Positions 30,996 to 40,172 of a stretch of DNA of 64,000 nt are shown here, piece after piece. Numbering within the stretch: the stretch's first letter is position 1; each line of letters opens with the position of its first letter. The notes beneath the pieces were generated by a model. That model did no database searches, was not told where the DNA came from, and saw only the letters and a program-made list of their open reading frames with translations. Both the position numbers and the translations under genes were made by a program. Origin of the DNA: Paenarthrobacter nitroguajacolicus JCM 14115 (GTDB lineage Bacteria; Actinomycetota; Actinomycetes; Actinomycetales; Micrococcaceae); the NCBI GenBank assembly GCA_001313365.1, contig BBFS01000004.1, forward strand, positions 62,001 to 126,000, written 5' to 3'.

Positions 30996-31990
30996 GTGTT
31001 GTGGTCGTTCGTTACCAGCCACGTTGAGACGCCACATCTGGTGGCGCTGGAGATATTCGAATCCGTTAGTCGAAGCGGTGAGAGCCATGAGCTGGAACAC
31101 CTGGCGGGCAACGCTGAAATAGAGAACCTAAATCCATCCCCGGTGGACATTACGCTGCTGAGTCCCGTGACACCGACCCTGCCAGTTTCCGTCGACCAAA
31201 TGATGGGAGCGGTGGAAGGCGTGCGTCGATACGTCATCTCGCACTTGGCCAGGATCGGCCGCTCGTGCGATGTGGACGATGTCATGCAAGACATCAGGAT
31301 GGCTGTCTGGGACGGGGGTGGCACGCGGAAATTACCGACAGATTCCTGGAGTTCCGTTCGGGGGCCTGGGTGCAAGGCGTAGCCGGGAATGTCTGCGCAG
31401 CGCACGTCCGTAGGGAACTCGGCCACAAGACGCTGCCGCTGCTTTTGGATCCGGGCAACGGTGAGAGCTCCGACAATCTCCAGCAGCTAACCGTGCTGGT
31501 CGTGTCCCGTGATTATCGCGATGCCGAGGAGATCATCGATCAGGAATGGGCGCATATGGTTCTTGGGCTGACTCGGGCCGCTGTATCAGCTCCGGTATGG
31601 CGCCTCGCAGTGGGCAGCCTGACCGAGCCGCGACGATACGCCCCCCCTCCGTCGCCGCAAGACCGTCGCCGCTGGAATGCAGTCACCACGGTTCGGCAGA
31701 CTGCAAAGACAGTGAGCCAAGCGTTGGATGTAGATCCTGAAGTTGTGCACGACATGCCCGGTCTATGCCGGCACGCCGTTGGTTGTCTGCCGAGTCCCCT
31801 ACTGCGGGGAGTAGCCGAAGCAATCGTTCTGCCCGAACATCACGGCGTCGAACGACAGGTTGCAATAGCGGCGGTTGCCGAGCAGTTCAAAGTCACTGAT
31901 CGATACGTGGCAGTTCAAATTGGCACGGCCCGTCGGCTGTACCAAACGGCATGGAGAGTCATTCGCAGTTCCATGACTCCGGCTGTTTGA
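30996..31990 (+). CDS. Sigma-70 region 2-like protein of the ICE
   Basis: About 330 residues over two frames. The middle part VEGVRRYVISHLARIGRSCD followed by DVDDVMQDIRMAVWDG resembles the region 2 helix of ECF sigma factors (D-V-x-Q-D pattern); after a break near 31315 it continues FGAWVQGVAGNVCAAHVRRE. The C-terminal half ends with a helical part VAAVAEQFKVTDRYVAVQIG and TARRLYQTAWRVIR that fits a region 4-like helix-turn-helix. Such proteins in actinobacterial ICEs probably control transfer genes; this is inference. The start is uncertain, since GTG 30996 is too close to the promoter at 30952. Ends 52 bases before the transfer gene block. Confidence 0.55.
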
Positions 31991-32041
31991 GTCATGTTGC
32001 TCATTGGCGAGCTGAATGATTAGCAGGCTTAGGAGGCAACG

Positions 32042-32759
32042 ATGGTGCAATCCCTTTTACGCGGGCGACGACGTCGTCGGTGGGTGTTTGGCCTAGCACT
32101 AGCGGCATCCTAGGTGCCTCATTCTCGTTATGGTCGGACCGCGGGATTCACTCTCTACTGATGGGACGGGTGTCCCATCAGTAGAGTCTCAAGCCCCCCA
32201 AGGCTCCGCCGAGCCCTTCCCCGACTCTTACAGCGAAACCAACGAGGTCAGCTCCACTCCCTAATGTGCCTGCGTCCGTTCCGCCTGTCACGACCGATTA
32301 TCGGGCGCTTGCTTCCGCGGCCGCCGTGGCAATCTATAGCTGGGACACCCGAAGTTCGTCCTATTCGGATGTGTACGCTCGAATTCGGGGTTGGTGGTTC
32401 GTCCTCCCTGACGGATCAAATCCGTTGGCCGTCCTGGTCCAGGAGTTTGAGGCTACGGGAATAAACGCGGGGGGTCCTTCGCTTCGCTTACGGGCCAAGG
32501 TGCCCACAGGGCAGCGACGTTCGAATCCATGGCATGCGACGACGAACTCGTAAAAGTTCGCGAACGCCCGGCTCCGTGGGCGGGGGCTTCATGTCTGCAC
32601 GGTTCGTCTCAAGGTCGTTGACCAGACAGTCAGTAGCAGCAATTCATACACAGCGCCGGTCAGTGTCATGGCCAATTGCCCGCCGGCAGCGACCGCCCCC
32701 CGCCTAACCGGTGCCAAATGGTCGGCTTCTATGCTTCGACTAGCCGGATCGTTTACTGA
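32042..32759 (+). CDS. Membrane-anchored hypothetical protein at the head of the transfer genes
   Basis: Not recognised. ATG 32042 has an excellent AGGAGG (32030-32035). The N-terminus is basic then hydrophobic (MVQSLLRGRRRRRWVFGLAL), suggesting an anchor with the rest outside. A false stop at 32111 and breaks near 32150, 32470, 32555 and 32695 split the gene. The recognisable exported part is DYRALASAAAVAIYSWDTRS, YSDVYARIRGWWFVLPDGSN, and VCTVRLKVVDQTVSSSNSYT. Its place just before the SLT-NlpC/P60 gene suggests a mating-channel accessory, comparable in position to VirB8/TcpC-like proteins, but I see no sequence proof. Confidence 0.45.
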
Positions 32760-32779
32760 TGCCGCATCCGGCTTTGGCG

Positions 32780-33881
32780 ATGGCCCTAGTCAGGCGCCGA
32801 ACGCTCGTGCGGGCTGTAACCGCCGTCGTTCTCGTGATTGTGCTTTCCCTGGGGGGGTAGTAGTCAGTGCTGTCGCAATAGCCTTGGCGGGGGGGAGAAG
32901 CAGGAATCACCTGCAGCGTGTGTGTCGAGCAGCGGCGCTGTCACACAAAGCGTCCTGGAGAACAGTGGAGCTCTGCCGGTTGGTCAAGCCGTTGGACTCT
33001 CCGCAGGGCAGATTGCTGTGGCACAGGGGTACATCTCCGTCGGGAAGCAACTCGGCGTTCCTCGGGAGGCGATGGTGATCGCCATAATGATGTCTCTCCA
33101 GGAGTCGACCCTTCGGATGTTGGCTAACGCAAATGTCCCTGCGTCGCTCCAGTTTCCTCATGACGGGGGGGTTGGGAGTGACCACGACTCAGTAGGATCA
33201 GCACAGCAGCGGCCAGCGGCTGGATGGGGGGGAACCCTTGCAGAGTTGATGGATCTTTCTTACAACGCACGGGCATTCTATGGAGGGCCGTCTGGGCCGA
33301 ATCAAGGTAGTCCTCGAGGTTTGCTGGATGTGCCAGGCTGGTCGGCCATGAGTAAAGGGCAAGCAGCCCAAGCAGTCCAAGTTTCAGCGTTTCCAGAGCT
33401 CTACGCTCGATGGGAACCGCAGGCGACAGCCATCGTTGACCTGCTCCAAGGTGTCGCCACGGCTCCGACGTGCAGCGTCGGGGGAGAGCGGCCGGCCACA
33501 GCTGGTCTCTGCAGAAGGCTTGCCCCCCCAAATCCGACAAGACATTCTGCACTACACGCGGCTGGGTTTGGGCGGTGCATACGTCTGGGGGTGGAACGGC
33601 ATTCAAGGCCTGGGATTGCTCTGGATTCGTACAGTGGATCTACCGCCAAGTCGGGATCGAATTGCCGCGTGTTGAGCAGTGGCGAGTAGGACGAATGACG
33701 GACAGCCCTCAAATTGGGGACCTCGTCGTCCAGAACCCCCCCAGGGTCCATATATCTGGGGGGCATGTGGGGGATCTATGCTGGCGACGGCATGATGTAT
33801 AGCGCGCTCAACCCGTCCGCTGGGACGTTGCTACATCCGATCGACTGGAACCCAGGCACGGCTTACTTCGGCCTGCTGTAA
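32780..33881 (+). CDS. Two-domain peptidoglycan hydrolase (SLT-like + NlpC/P60)
   Basis: Secreted or anchored wall hydrolase that would open the cell wall for the conjugation channel. ATG 32780: basic start MALVRRRTLVRAVTAVVLVI, hydrophobic helix, then a lysozyme-like domain (GYISVGKQLGVPREAMVIAI, the likely catalytic glutamate in MMSLQESTLRML, NANVPASLQFPHD). The C-terminal NlpC/P60 domain has the cysteine in WDCSGFVQWIYRQVGIELPR and the histidine in HVGIYAGDGMMYSA. About 360 residues. Breaks at 32851 (G7), 32890, 33166 (G7), 33227 (G7), 33480, 33525, 33590, and 33740-33770. This pair of domains is typical of the VirB1-like proteins of Gram-positive ICEs. Confidence 0.85.
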
Positions 33882-34378
33882 TGAACTTGAATCTTTCAGC
33901 CGAAGGACAAAGCGGATTCGGCAAGTGGGGGAGAACGTTTCGCTACCAACACTTGTCCGTAGGCATGGTTGACCAGCGCTAGTCTCTAAATCGGCCGTGA
34001 CAACTAGCATGCGGATTGGTACGACTGCCCAGCAACATCAGAACGAACTTGCTGAAAGGCCGCGCAAGTCTTGGCAGGAGATCTGCCCGACTTTGATTAC
34101 CGGTGCATCTTGCATTGACAGGGTTTGAGACTATTGCCGCCCGAAACACCACTGCGCCGACCAAGACAGACTGTTTCACCCACATCCCCCCCGGTTCTTG
34201 AGGCGAGGCCAGACAGAGAAATAGGCATCATTGGCACGCTCATCGATCAGGAGAGGATTTGATCAACTCGGGATGCCTGCTCAATTGCGCGACTCGCGCG
34301 AATGTTCTTAGTGCAGTGGCCAGACCCACTAATCTCCTAGGATGAACTGAAATGACACCCGAACGAGGAGGCGCCTGC
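33882..34378. other. Intergenic stretch before the defence cassette
   Basis: About 500 bases with no supported gene on either strand. The short minus-strand frame at 33979-34185 has no start site signal or recognisable motif. The end contains AGGAGG (34366-34371), which serves the next gene. Confidence 0.5.
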
Positions 34379-35830
34379 GTGTCAACAAATCAACCGGACC
34401 CAGGCGCAGACGGAACTCCGAGCGAGGAACTAGAGATTATGACGGACGCCGACATCGATGAGGCTACTTCGGGGCTAAGTGCCATCCAGACACTTTTAGC
34501 CCTCCCGCAGGCAGATGATGCAGGCGCGCAGACGGCTGATCGATACGACTGGCAGGCTGCAATGGCAGCGGCGGATGGTCTCGCTTTACATTTGCTCTGG
34601 CAAAACAATCATTTTGCGGGCCAGGACCCAGACGAATTAAAGATCATTTGTGAACTTCACGAAGATTGGATTGTTCAGATGGGGACGGAAGCCGAACTTG
34701 TATCGGCTAAGCATAGAGATCCCTCCTCGGGCCCTTGGAAGGATGTGTCGAGCCTCGTCTCAGATGGCGGCATCGGCCACCTATTTGCGCGGTGGCTTGC
34801 CGCGGACCAGAAGCCTTCTGCACGCTTGGTCACCAATGCTGCGACTGCCGTTGGTCAAGCCAGACATCTTGCTCAGTACAGGCAGCTTCTAGCTCAAGCT
34901 GGCAAGACGGGAACAACGCCGGATGACACGGTTAGACAGCTAGATGCGTGCGTCGACGCATTCTGCAAGGGGATAATGATGTACCGGAAGAACATCCCCC
35001 CCGTTCGCTGGCAGGCCGCGCCGGCCACGCGCTCTAAGAATTTGACCGTCCCAAACGATTTGGTCGACGCCAGTCTTGAATTTCTTCGAGTTCTAAGTAT
35101 CCAGGAGGGGCGTCCGGATCGTTCGGTCGTCGCGCACGCGGCCCCCCCAACCTGTATGCCCAACCAATAGTGTCTCGGCTGGGGAAGACTTCTGATACAT
35201 CGCGAGCCGTGTGGGAAGCGGTCCTTCAGATCTTCAGGCTTCGTATGAGGGCGCGAGGTGATACAGCGCAGGGTGGCCTTCCGATTATTGGAAGTTCCCT
35301 TTTAGCTGATGAAGTTGACCCTTCGATTGACGCCCGTACGGTGAGCCTAAGGGACATCGAAATCGCGGTTGATATGGCGGCTCGCCATCCAATGCCTATG
35401 CCCCCCGGTATCCATTCCGACCCGACCCACAAAGCTAAGTGCAAAGATGGCCCACGGCCACTGTGCGCACACGAGCATCGAGAGAGCAGAGCAGCTTCGC
35501 TTCGACTACTCCGACTACCGCCGCGAACGGAGAAATGCCGTACCGGGCAGCCTGGCTGAGATAAAGAAGATTGAGCGGGTACTTCACCGAATAGCAGACG
35601 AGGAAACTCAGAAGGTCCGAAACCCTTCAGGCCCGTGGGGGTGCCGCGCTTTGGTCGGCGCTTTCCTACCGCCTGAAAGGTCCGGTCGAGCTGGCTAGCT
35701 TTGACCTTGACGAGGATCTGAGCCTGGGCGGCGTCTGCCACCTTTCATCTCAATGCAAGGTCTGGTTCAGCGAGGGCTTCGACGTAAAATCCTTCATCTC
35801 GGAAATGAAAAGCCCGGGGGGGAGGGATGA
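34379..35830 (+). CDS. Effector-like first component of a predicted ABC three-component (Lamassu-like) system
   Basis: Start GTG 34379 lies seven bases after AGGAGG (34366-34371), which decides it over ATG 34352. Joined frames give about 483 residues. The N-terminal domain has RYDWQAAMAAADGLALHLLW, then HEDWIVQMGTEAELVSAKHR followed by DPSSGPWKDVSSLVSDGGIG and ARLVTNAA. From memory this resembles the Cap4/DUF4297-type nuclease-like domain (a strand ending in K-H-R, then G-P-W), but the usual Gln/Glu two residues before the lysine is replaced by Ser, so catalysis is not assured. The C-terminal part (HTSIERAEQLRFDYSDYRRE, IKKIERVLHRIADEETQKV) would contact the partners. Breaks at 35143 (C7), 35401 (C6), 35637 and 35815 (G7). 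Stop abuts the next ATG. Confidence 0.6.
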
Positions 35831-36405
35831 ATGGAACAGACTCTCCTGGCCGAGCATCTTGAAACGCTTAGGGAGGACTTGGCCTACCATCAGCTTCGGG
35901 TACTTCTACTTGTAGTTGCCGTTGCGGGATCTGAGGGCCACAGTCGCAAACTAGATGGACTTACAAAATTGGCAAAACTCGACTTTCTATTACGGTATCC
36001 GGGTTTGAGTCCCACGGTCCTCGAAAAACTAGATCCACAGGACAGCCGACTGCACTTGGGTGAACATCCGTCCCTGGCTTCGACGGACGTCGAGGCCCCC
36101 CCAATGACCAGGTACAGATACGGCCCGTGGGACGACCGGTATTATCCCATCATCGGCGCTTTGGTTGGGCGTGGCTTGGTCAGATACGTCAAAGGCCGCA
36201 AAGGAAGCGTGGCCCTCAGTCCGACACCGGCTGGGAAGAAGATTGCCGCAGAGATCAGGACCTCTAGCGCGTGCACTTCACCTTCGACCGATCTTTGGCC
36301 ATTGCGGAAGCTTCGGCTGGTTTAACGGGCAACACCCTCAAAAATCTGATATATGACCGTCTTCCTGCGCTGATGGATCGACCACATCGAGAGCTGATTA
36401 AATGA
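35831..36405 (+). CDS. Small middle component of the ABC three-component (Lamassu-like) system
   Basis: Protein of about 190 residues, starting MEQTLLAEHLETLREDLAYH. Winged-helix-like body LDGLTKLAKLDFLLRYPGLS (about residues 38-57) and the characteristic block PMTRYRYGPWDDRYYPIIGA, then GRGLVRYVKGRKGSVALSP. The raw frame stops at 36325, but a frame change near 36255 gives the more natural ending LAIAEASAGLTGNTLKNLIY and DRLPALMDRPHRELIK, with its TGA overlapping the ATPase start (ATGA 36402). That coupling and the KLDFLLRYP / YRYGPWD pattern match what I remember of middle components of ABC three-component systems, the LmuC position in Lamassu. Confidence 0.65.
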
Positions 36406-38327
36406 GCATTAAGTTTAGAATCAACCAAGTTTCTATGCGGACTTCTGGCGGTCCGGTCGTCTATGAGTTTCGGTCTGCTCTAACCGTACTCGCCGGCAGC
36501 GTTGGAGTAGGAAAGAGCACTCTTTTCGAGCTCATCAAGCACGGGCTGGGCGGGGAAGCGCTCCTGGCGGACGTGGTCGAGACAAGCGTTACTTCGGTTA
36601 CTCTCAACATCACGGTCGGCGACCAACAATTTCAACTTACGCGCTCTACCTCGCCGAGGGAGTGGAATCGCGTCCGTGTCTTCGACATTAACGAGCAACA
36701 GAGTAAGCCGGATCACTTTGTAGATAAAGAAGAGCCGACGCTTAACTCGCTGCTTCTTGATGCTCTAGATCTTCCTGATGACATGCGTGCCGCTGCGAGC
36801 AGTGGGAGCACCAACCAGGGTGCTCGAATCACATTTAATGATGTGTTCAAGTACATGTACATTTCTCAAGGAGAGATCAACAAGCAGATTGCAGGAAGTG
36901 GCGATGGTTATTATCAGCCGAAACGCAAGGCTGTCTTCGAGGTTCTCTTTGATCTAACGAGTCCTGAAATACTGGATTTACGATCCAAATGGCGACGGCG
37001 AGGGGAGAGTGGGAAAAAGCTGATCATGACTTTGGTGTGGTCAAGCAATTCCTATCCGATAGCAATACCCAAAGTCGTTTTCAAGCTGAGCAGACGCAAC
37101 TTGAGGTGTTGAAGCAGCGAAGTCATGCCGAAGCTCAGCTTGAGTCCATCCGAGAACTCACAAGTCCTGCGATTGATCGAGAGACACAAACGCTTCGCCA
37201 GCTTCTGGGCGAGGCAGAACGGACCTTGCCGAAGCGGAGAACTCCCGCGCGGTCCTACAGCAGCAGCAGTCAGACTTCATGCGTGAGCGAGACCTGATCG
37301 ATCAGGACATCCAGCGGCTCGTTCGAATGAAGTTCTCGGCGGAGCGCCTGGCGGCAATCGAGTTCGCAGTATGCCCTAGATGCATGCAAAGCGTGAAGGC
37401 CGAGAGGCGCCTGCGCACGCCTGTCGCCTATGTCTCCAGCCAGATCCTGTGCTTAGCGCTCATGGCGAAAAGGAATCAGAAACATACGAGCAAGATCAAC
37501 TTCGTGACCAAGCAAAGGAGTTGGAAGCGCAAATCCTCAGTGTCTCCTCATCTAACGATGATCTTTTGCGCGTGATTGATGATCGCAGAGCGCTGATCGT
37601 CGACCTGAGTGGACGCATCCAGGAGCGTACTCAGGCACGTATAACCCCCCCAACTGCAGGCGTACGCAGATGCCACTGCCAAAAGAGCCGAAGCAGAGGC
37701 CATGCAGCGTGAACTCGAGAAGACGCTCATTCAGTGGGACCGCGCAGATGATCTCGAACAGCAAGCTGCCTCCTTTCAGGAGCTCTTAGCTTCTCTTAAG
37801 GGTGAACTAAATGTCGCGGAGACGGCACTAAATACGCGACGATCTGAGGTCTTTGATGAGCTAGATGAAGAATTTTCTGAACTAGTTTCAGCTATAGGAA
37901 TACCCGGTGTTAAAACCGCAACGATTGACCGTAAGAGTTACCTGCCAATTCTAAACGGGAAGTCTTTTCAGAAGTTTAGCCCCGTTGGGGGCATGCGAAC
38001 GGCTACACAAGTCGCGTATTGGATCACTCTCATGAATGTTTCGCTTAGGCGGCGTGACACTCACTTCCCTGCATTTCTCTTGATGGACAGCCACGTACTT
38101 CGCTAAATAACAGTGATGATCTCTCGGCTGCCCTATATCGGAGGCTGGTTACAATGGCAGATGCCGCGGACGGTCGTGTGCAGGTGATCATCGGCGATAA
38201 TGAACTTCCAGCCGACTACAGGCGGGATTATGAACAGATAAACTTCGACTATGACCATCCCACAGTTCCGACGGTTCGCCATCCGGGCAGAGACGCTGTC
38301 ACGAGGATAGGCTTCTCAGAAGAATAA
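36402..38327 (+). CDS. SMC-like ABC ATPase with CxxC hook, predicted sensor of the three-component system
   Basis: About 640 residues. N-terminal ATPase half with Walker A LAGSVGVGKSTLFELIKHG (about 36490-36545), a short FKYMYISQGEINKQIAGSG segment, then a coiled coil (MATARGEWEKADHDFGVVKQ onwards). At its tip is a hook with CPRCMQSV and CRLCLQPD (37373-37455), the place where Rad50-type proteins bind zinc. The return coil leads to the second ATPase half with a signature-like SPVGGMRTATQVAYWITL and Walker B FPAFLLMDSPRTS; the residue after the Walker B aspartate is Ser, not Glu. The end is VIIGDNELPADYRRDYEQ. Breaks near 36990, 37237, 37398, 37647 and 38090. Lower GC than neighbours. The LmuB position in Lamassu; sensing of foreign DNA is inferred from that family. 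Confidence 0.72.
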
Positions 38328-38430
38328 ACGGCTGTGCCACCTAGGCGTCCCCCCCTCGTCATGTGGTTGTCTCCCTCCACACCCATGAAGTCGTGAGCTC
38401 AATCAGCTCATTCCATTGGAAGACGACTGG

Positions 38431-38731
38431 ATGGAGCACCAGATGGTACTGGCAGCGGTGGATCCTGGGATCACACCAAACGCGAACTTTCCTTTTCTTG
38501 AGTCCCTCAAGCAGATCGGCGGCGGCATCCTCGTCGGTGCTTCATCGTCATCGCGATCGTGGCGATCATCGGGGGGGCTGCGATGCTGTTGGCCGGCAAG
38601 CTGAGCCAATCGTCGAGACTTGCTCGGGCGGTGGGGTGATCCTGCTCTGGACTGGCCCGGTCGCGGCGATCCTCGGCGGCATCAACGGCTACATACTCTG
38701 GTCTCAGACGGCCTTTCCGTTGGGCTTCTAG
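38431..38731 (+). CDS. Small two-helix membrane protein of the T4SS (pilin-like position)
   Basis: ATG 38431 follows GGAAG (38418-38422) with nine bases spacing. About 100 residues: MEHQMVLAAVDPGITPNANF, then LKQIGGGILVGAFIVIAIVA and IIGGAAMLLAGKLS as helix 1, a short basic loop, and helix 2 ILLWTGPVAAILGGINGYIL. Breaks near 38540 and 38571 (G7) and at 38630. Small two-helix proteins directly before the VirB6-like gene are usual in Gram-positive conjugation loci and may form the channel or pilus-like part; this is position-based. Confidence 0.6.
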
Positions 38732-38743
38732 CTGCTCGCGATC

Positions 38744-40172
38744 ATGACTATCGAGTGTGACCTCAACGTTGGTGGCCGCCTGGCTGCGGACTGGTTTCCC
38801 AAGCCAACGACGGCGTCCAAGGTTCCATCGCTTCAATTTTCGCCAACGTCCTTCAGAACATCGCCTCATGGATGTGGGGGGGATTCATCACAGGCGCCTT
38901 CAGCGTTTCCAAAGTCGATGAATCACAATGGGTGGCTATCGGCGGACTGACCAACTGGTGGGTCATCGTGATGATGACACCGCTGGTGGTTGTGATGATC
39001 CTTCAACTACTCTCCGGACTGATCAGCCAGCAACCTCGCCGGCTGATCAGGGCACTAGTCGGGGGGGGAGCGGCAGCGGTACCTTTGGTTGCCGCGGCGG
39101 TCTACCTTGTCCAGCAGCTCACCCGAGTGACAGATTCTGCTTCGACCGCTCTCCTTGAGTCGATCGGGACAGATCCGTATGTCGTGTTTATGCGGCTCTT
39201 CGGCTTCGAACGCGCCCCCGAAGGCTCCGAGCGCGAATGGAACGTCATCTCCCTGGCGCCGGGCAATCAAGGCGGAGTCGTCGGTGGCGCGATAGTGACC
39301 GTAATGGCAGTCATCGTGGTGTGGATTCTGGCGTTCATCCTCATGTGCTCGATGATCTTCAGGACGTTCGCCCTAGCCGTCCTCGCGGCTGTCGCGCCGG
39401 TCGCCTCATGATGATGCCCTGGGAGAAGTCAAAGGCCTGGGCCGGACGGTGGTGCGAAGTGGTCGTCGCGCTCTTGCTGGCGAAACCGTTGGCGGCGACA
39501 GTTCTTGCAGCGGCGATCAAGCTGTTTGCGGACTCGACGTCCTTCGCAGGGTTGGCAGCCGGCACTGTCGGCATGGTTCTTGCCTGCGGAGCGCCACTGA
39601 TGGCGCTAAGGCTAGTGAGCTTTGCGGGTGGCGAACTCGCGGCAGCGGCTCAAACGGCAGGCGGCGGTCACGTTCTTGCTCGCACCAGCAGCATTGCCTC
39701 CAGACAGTTCAGCCGACAACTCGGCGGCCGTATGACGATCGCATCAATGTTGGGTAGATCGTCACTAGCCAGACCAATTACCTCAAGCCGCAGAGACGTC
39801 CCTACGCGCGTACTGGCACCTTCACTGCCCCCCCTGCCGCGCAGCCTGACGAGCACGACGCCGATACTCACCTCAGGTGACAACGCTTCGGCATCGTACG
39901 GAGCAAACTCTGCTCGCGGAGGCGCCGCCAGGCGGGACGACGTGGTGAGTGGAGAAGTCGTTACCGAGCAGAGCAAGCAACCGTCGTCTGCGACATCCTC
40001 GCCGATAGGCCGGAACGCGACCGCGGGGCCGGCAAAGTCAGACCGCCCCAGGGCACCTCGGCAGCCCGAAGTGCGGAGTTCCGGGAGCGCGCTGCCCACA
40101 TCCCAATTGCCGCCCATCAGGCCCAAGGCTTCTGAGGGCCACTTCCTTCCGGAGAAACCCCCCCATGACTGA
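38744..40172 (+). CDS. VirB6/TrbL-like polytopic channel protein
   Basis: About 475 residues with several long hydrophobic helices: WWVIVMMTPLVVVMILQLL, ALVGGAAAVPLVAAAVYLVQ, IVTVMAVIVVWILAFILMC, MIFRTFALAVLAAVAPVALM, VVVALLLAKPLAATVLAAA and LAAGTVGMVLACGAPLMAL. The C-terminal ~150 residues are Ser/Pro/Thr/Arg-rich and disordered. This is the layout of the VirB6/TrbL membrane scaffold of type IV systems. Breaks near 38800, 38873 (G7 area) and 39405-39410, where a false TGA interrupts VAPVALMMMPWEKSKAW. Its stop overlaps the start of the next gene. Confidence 0.75.

Noticed and set aside
33979..34185. Small minus-strand gene in the gap before the defence cassette
   Set aside because: 68 codons, no ribosome site, no hydrophobic or domain pattern; composition like random GC-rich sequence.
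35998..36020. Second copy of the tRNA T-arm (GGGTTTGAGTCCCAC) as right attachment site
   Set aside because: It lies inside the middle-component gene in a coding frame, matches only about 15 bases with a mismatch, and the flanks do not continue the tRNA sequence.
36402..38327. The SMC-like ATPase as a RecN/SbcC-type repair protein
   Set aside because: It is coupled to the small middle-component gene by an ATGA overlap and to an effector-like gene, and lies inside an ICE; repair ATPases are not found in this arrangement. Not fully excluded without a structure search.
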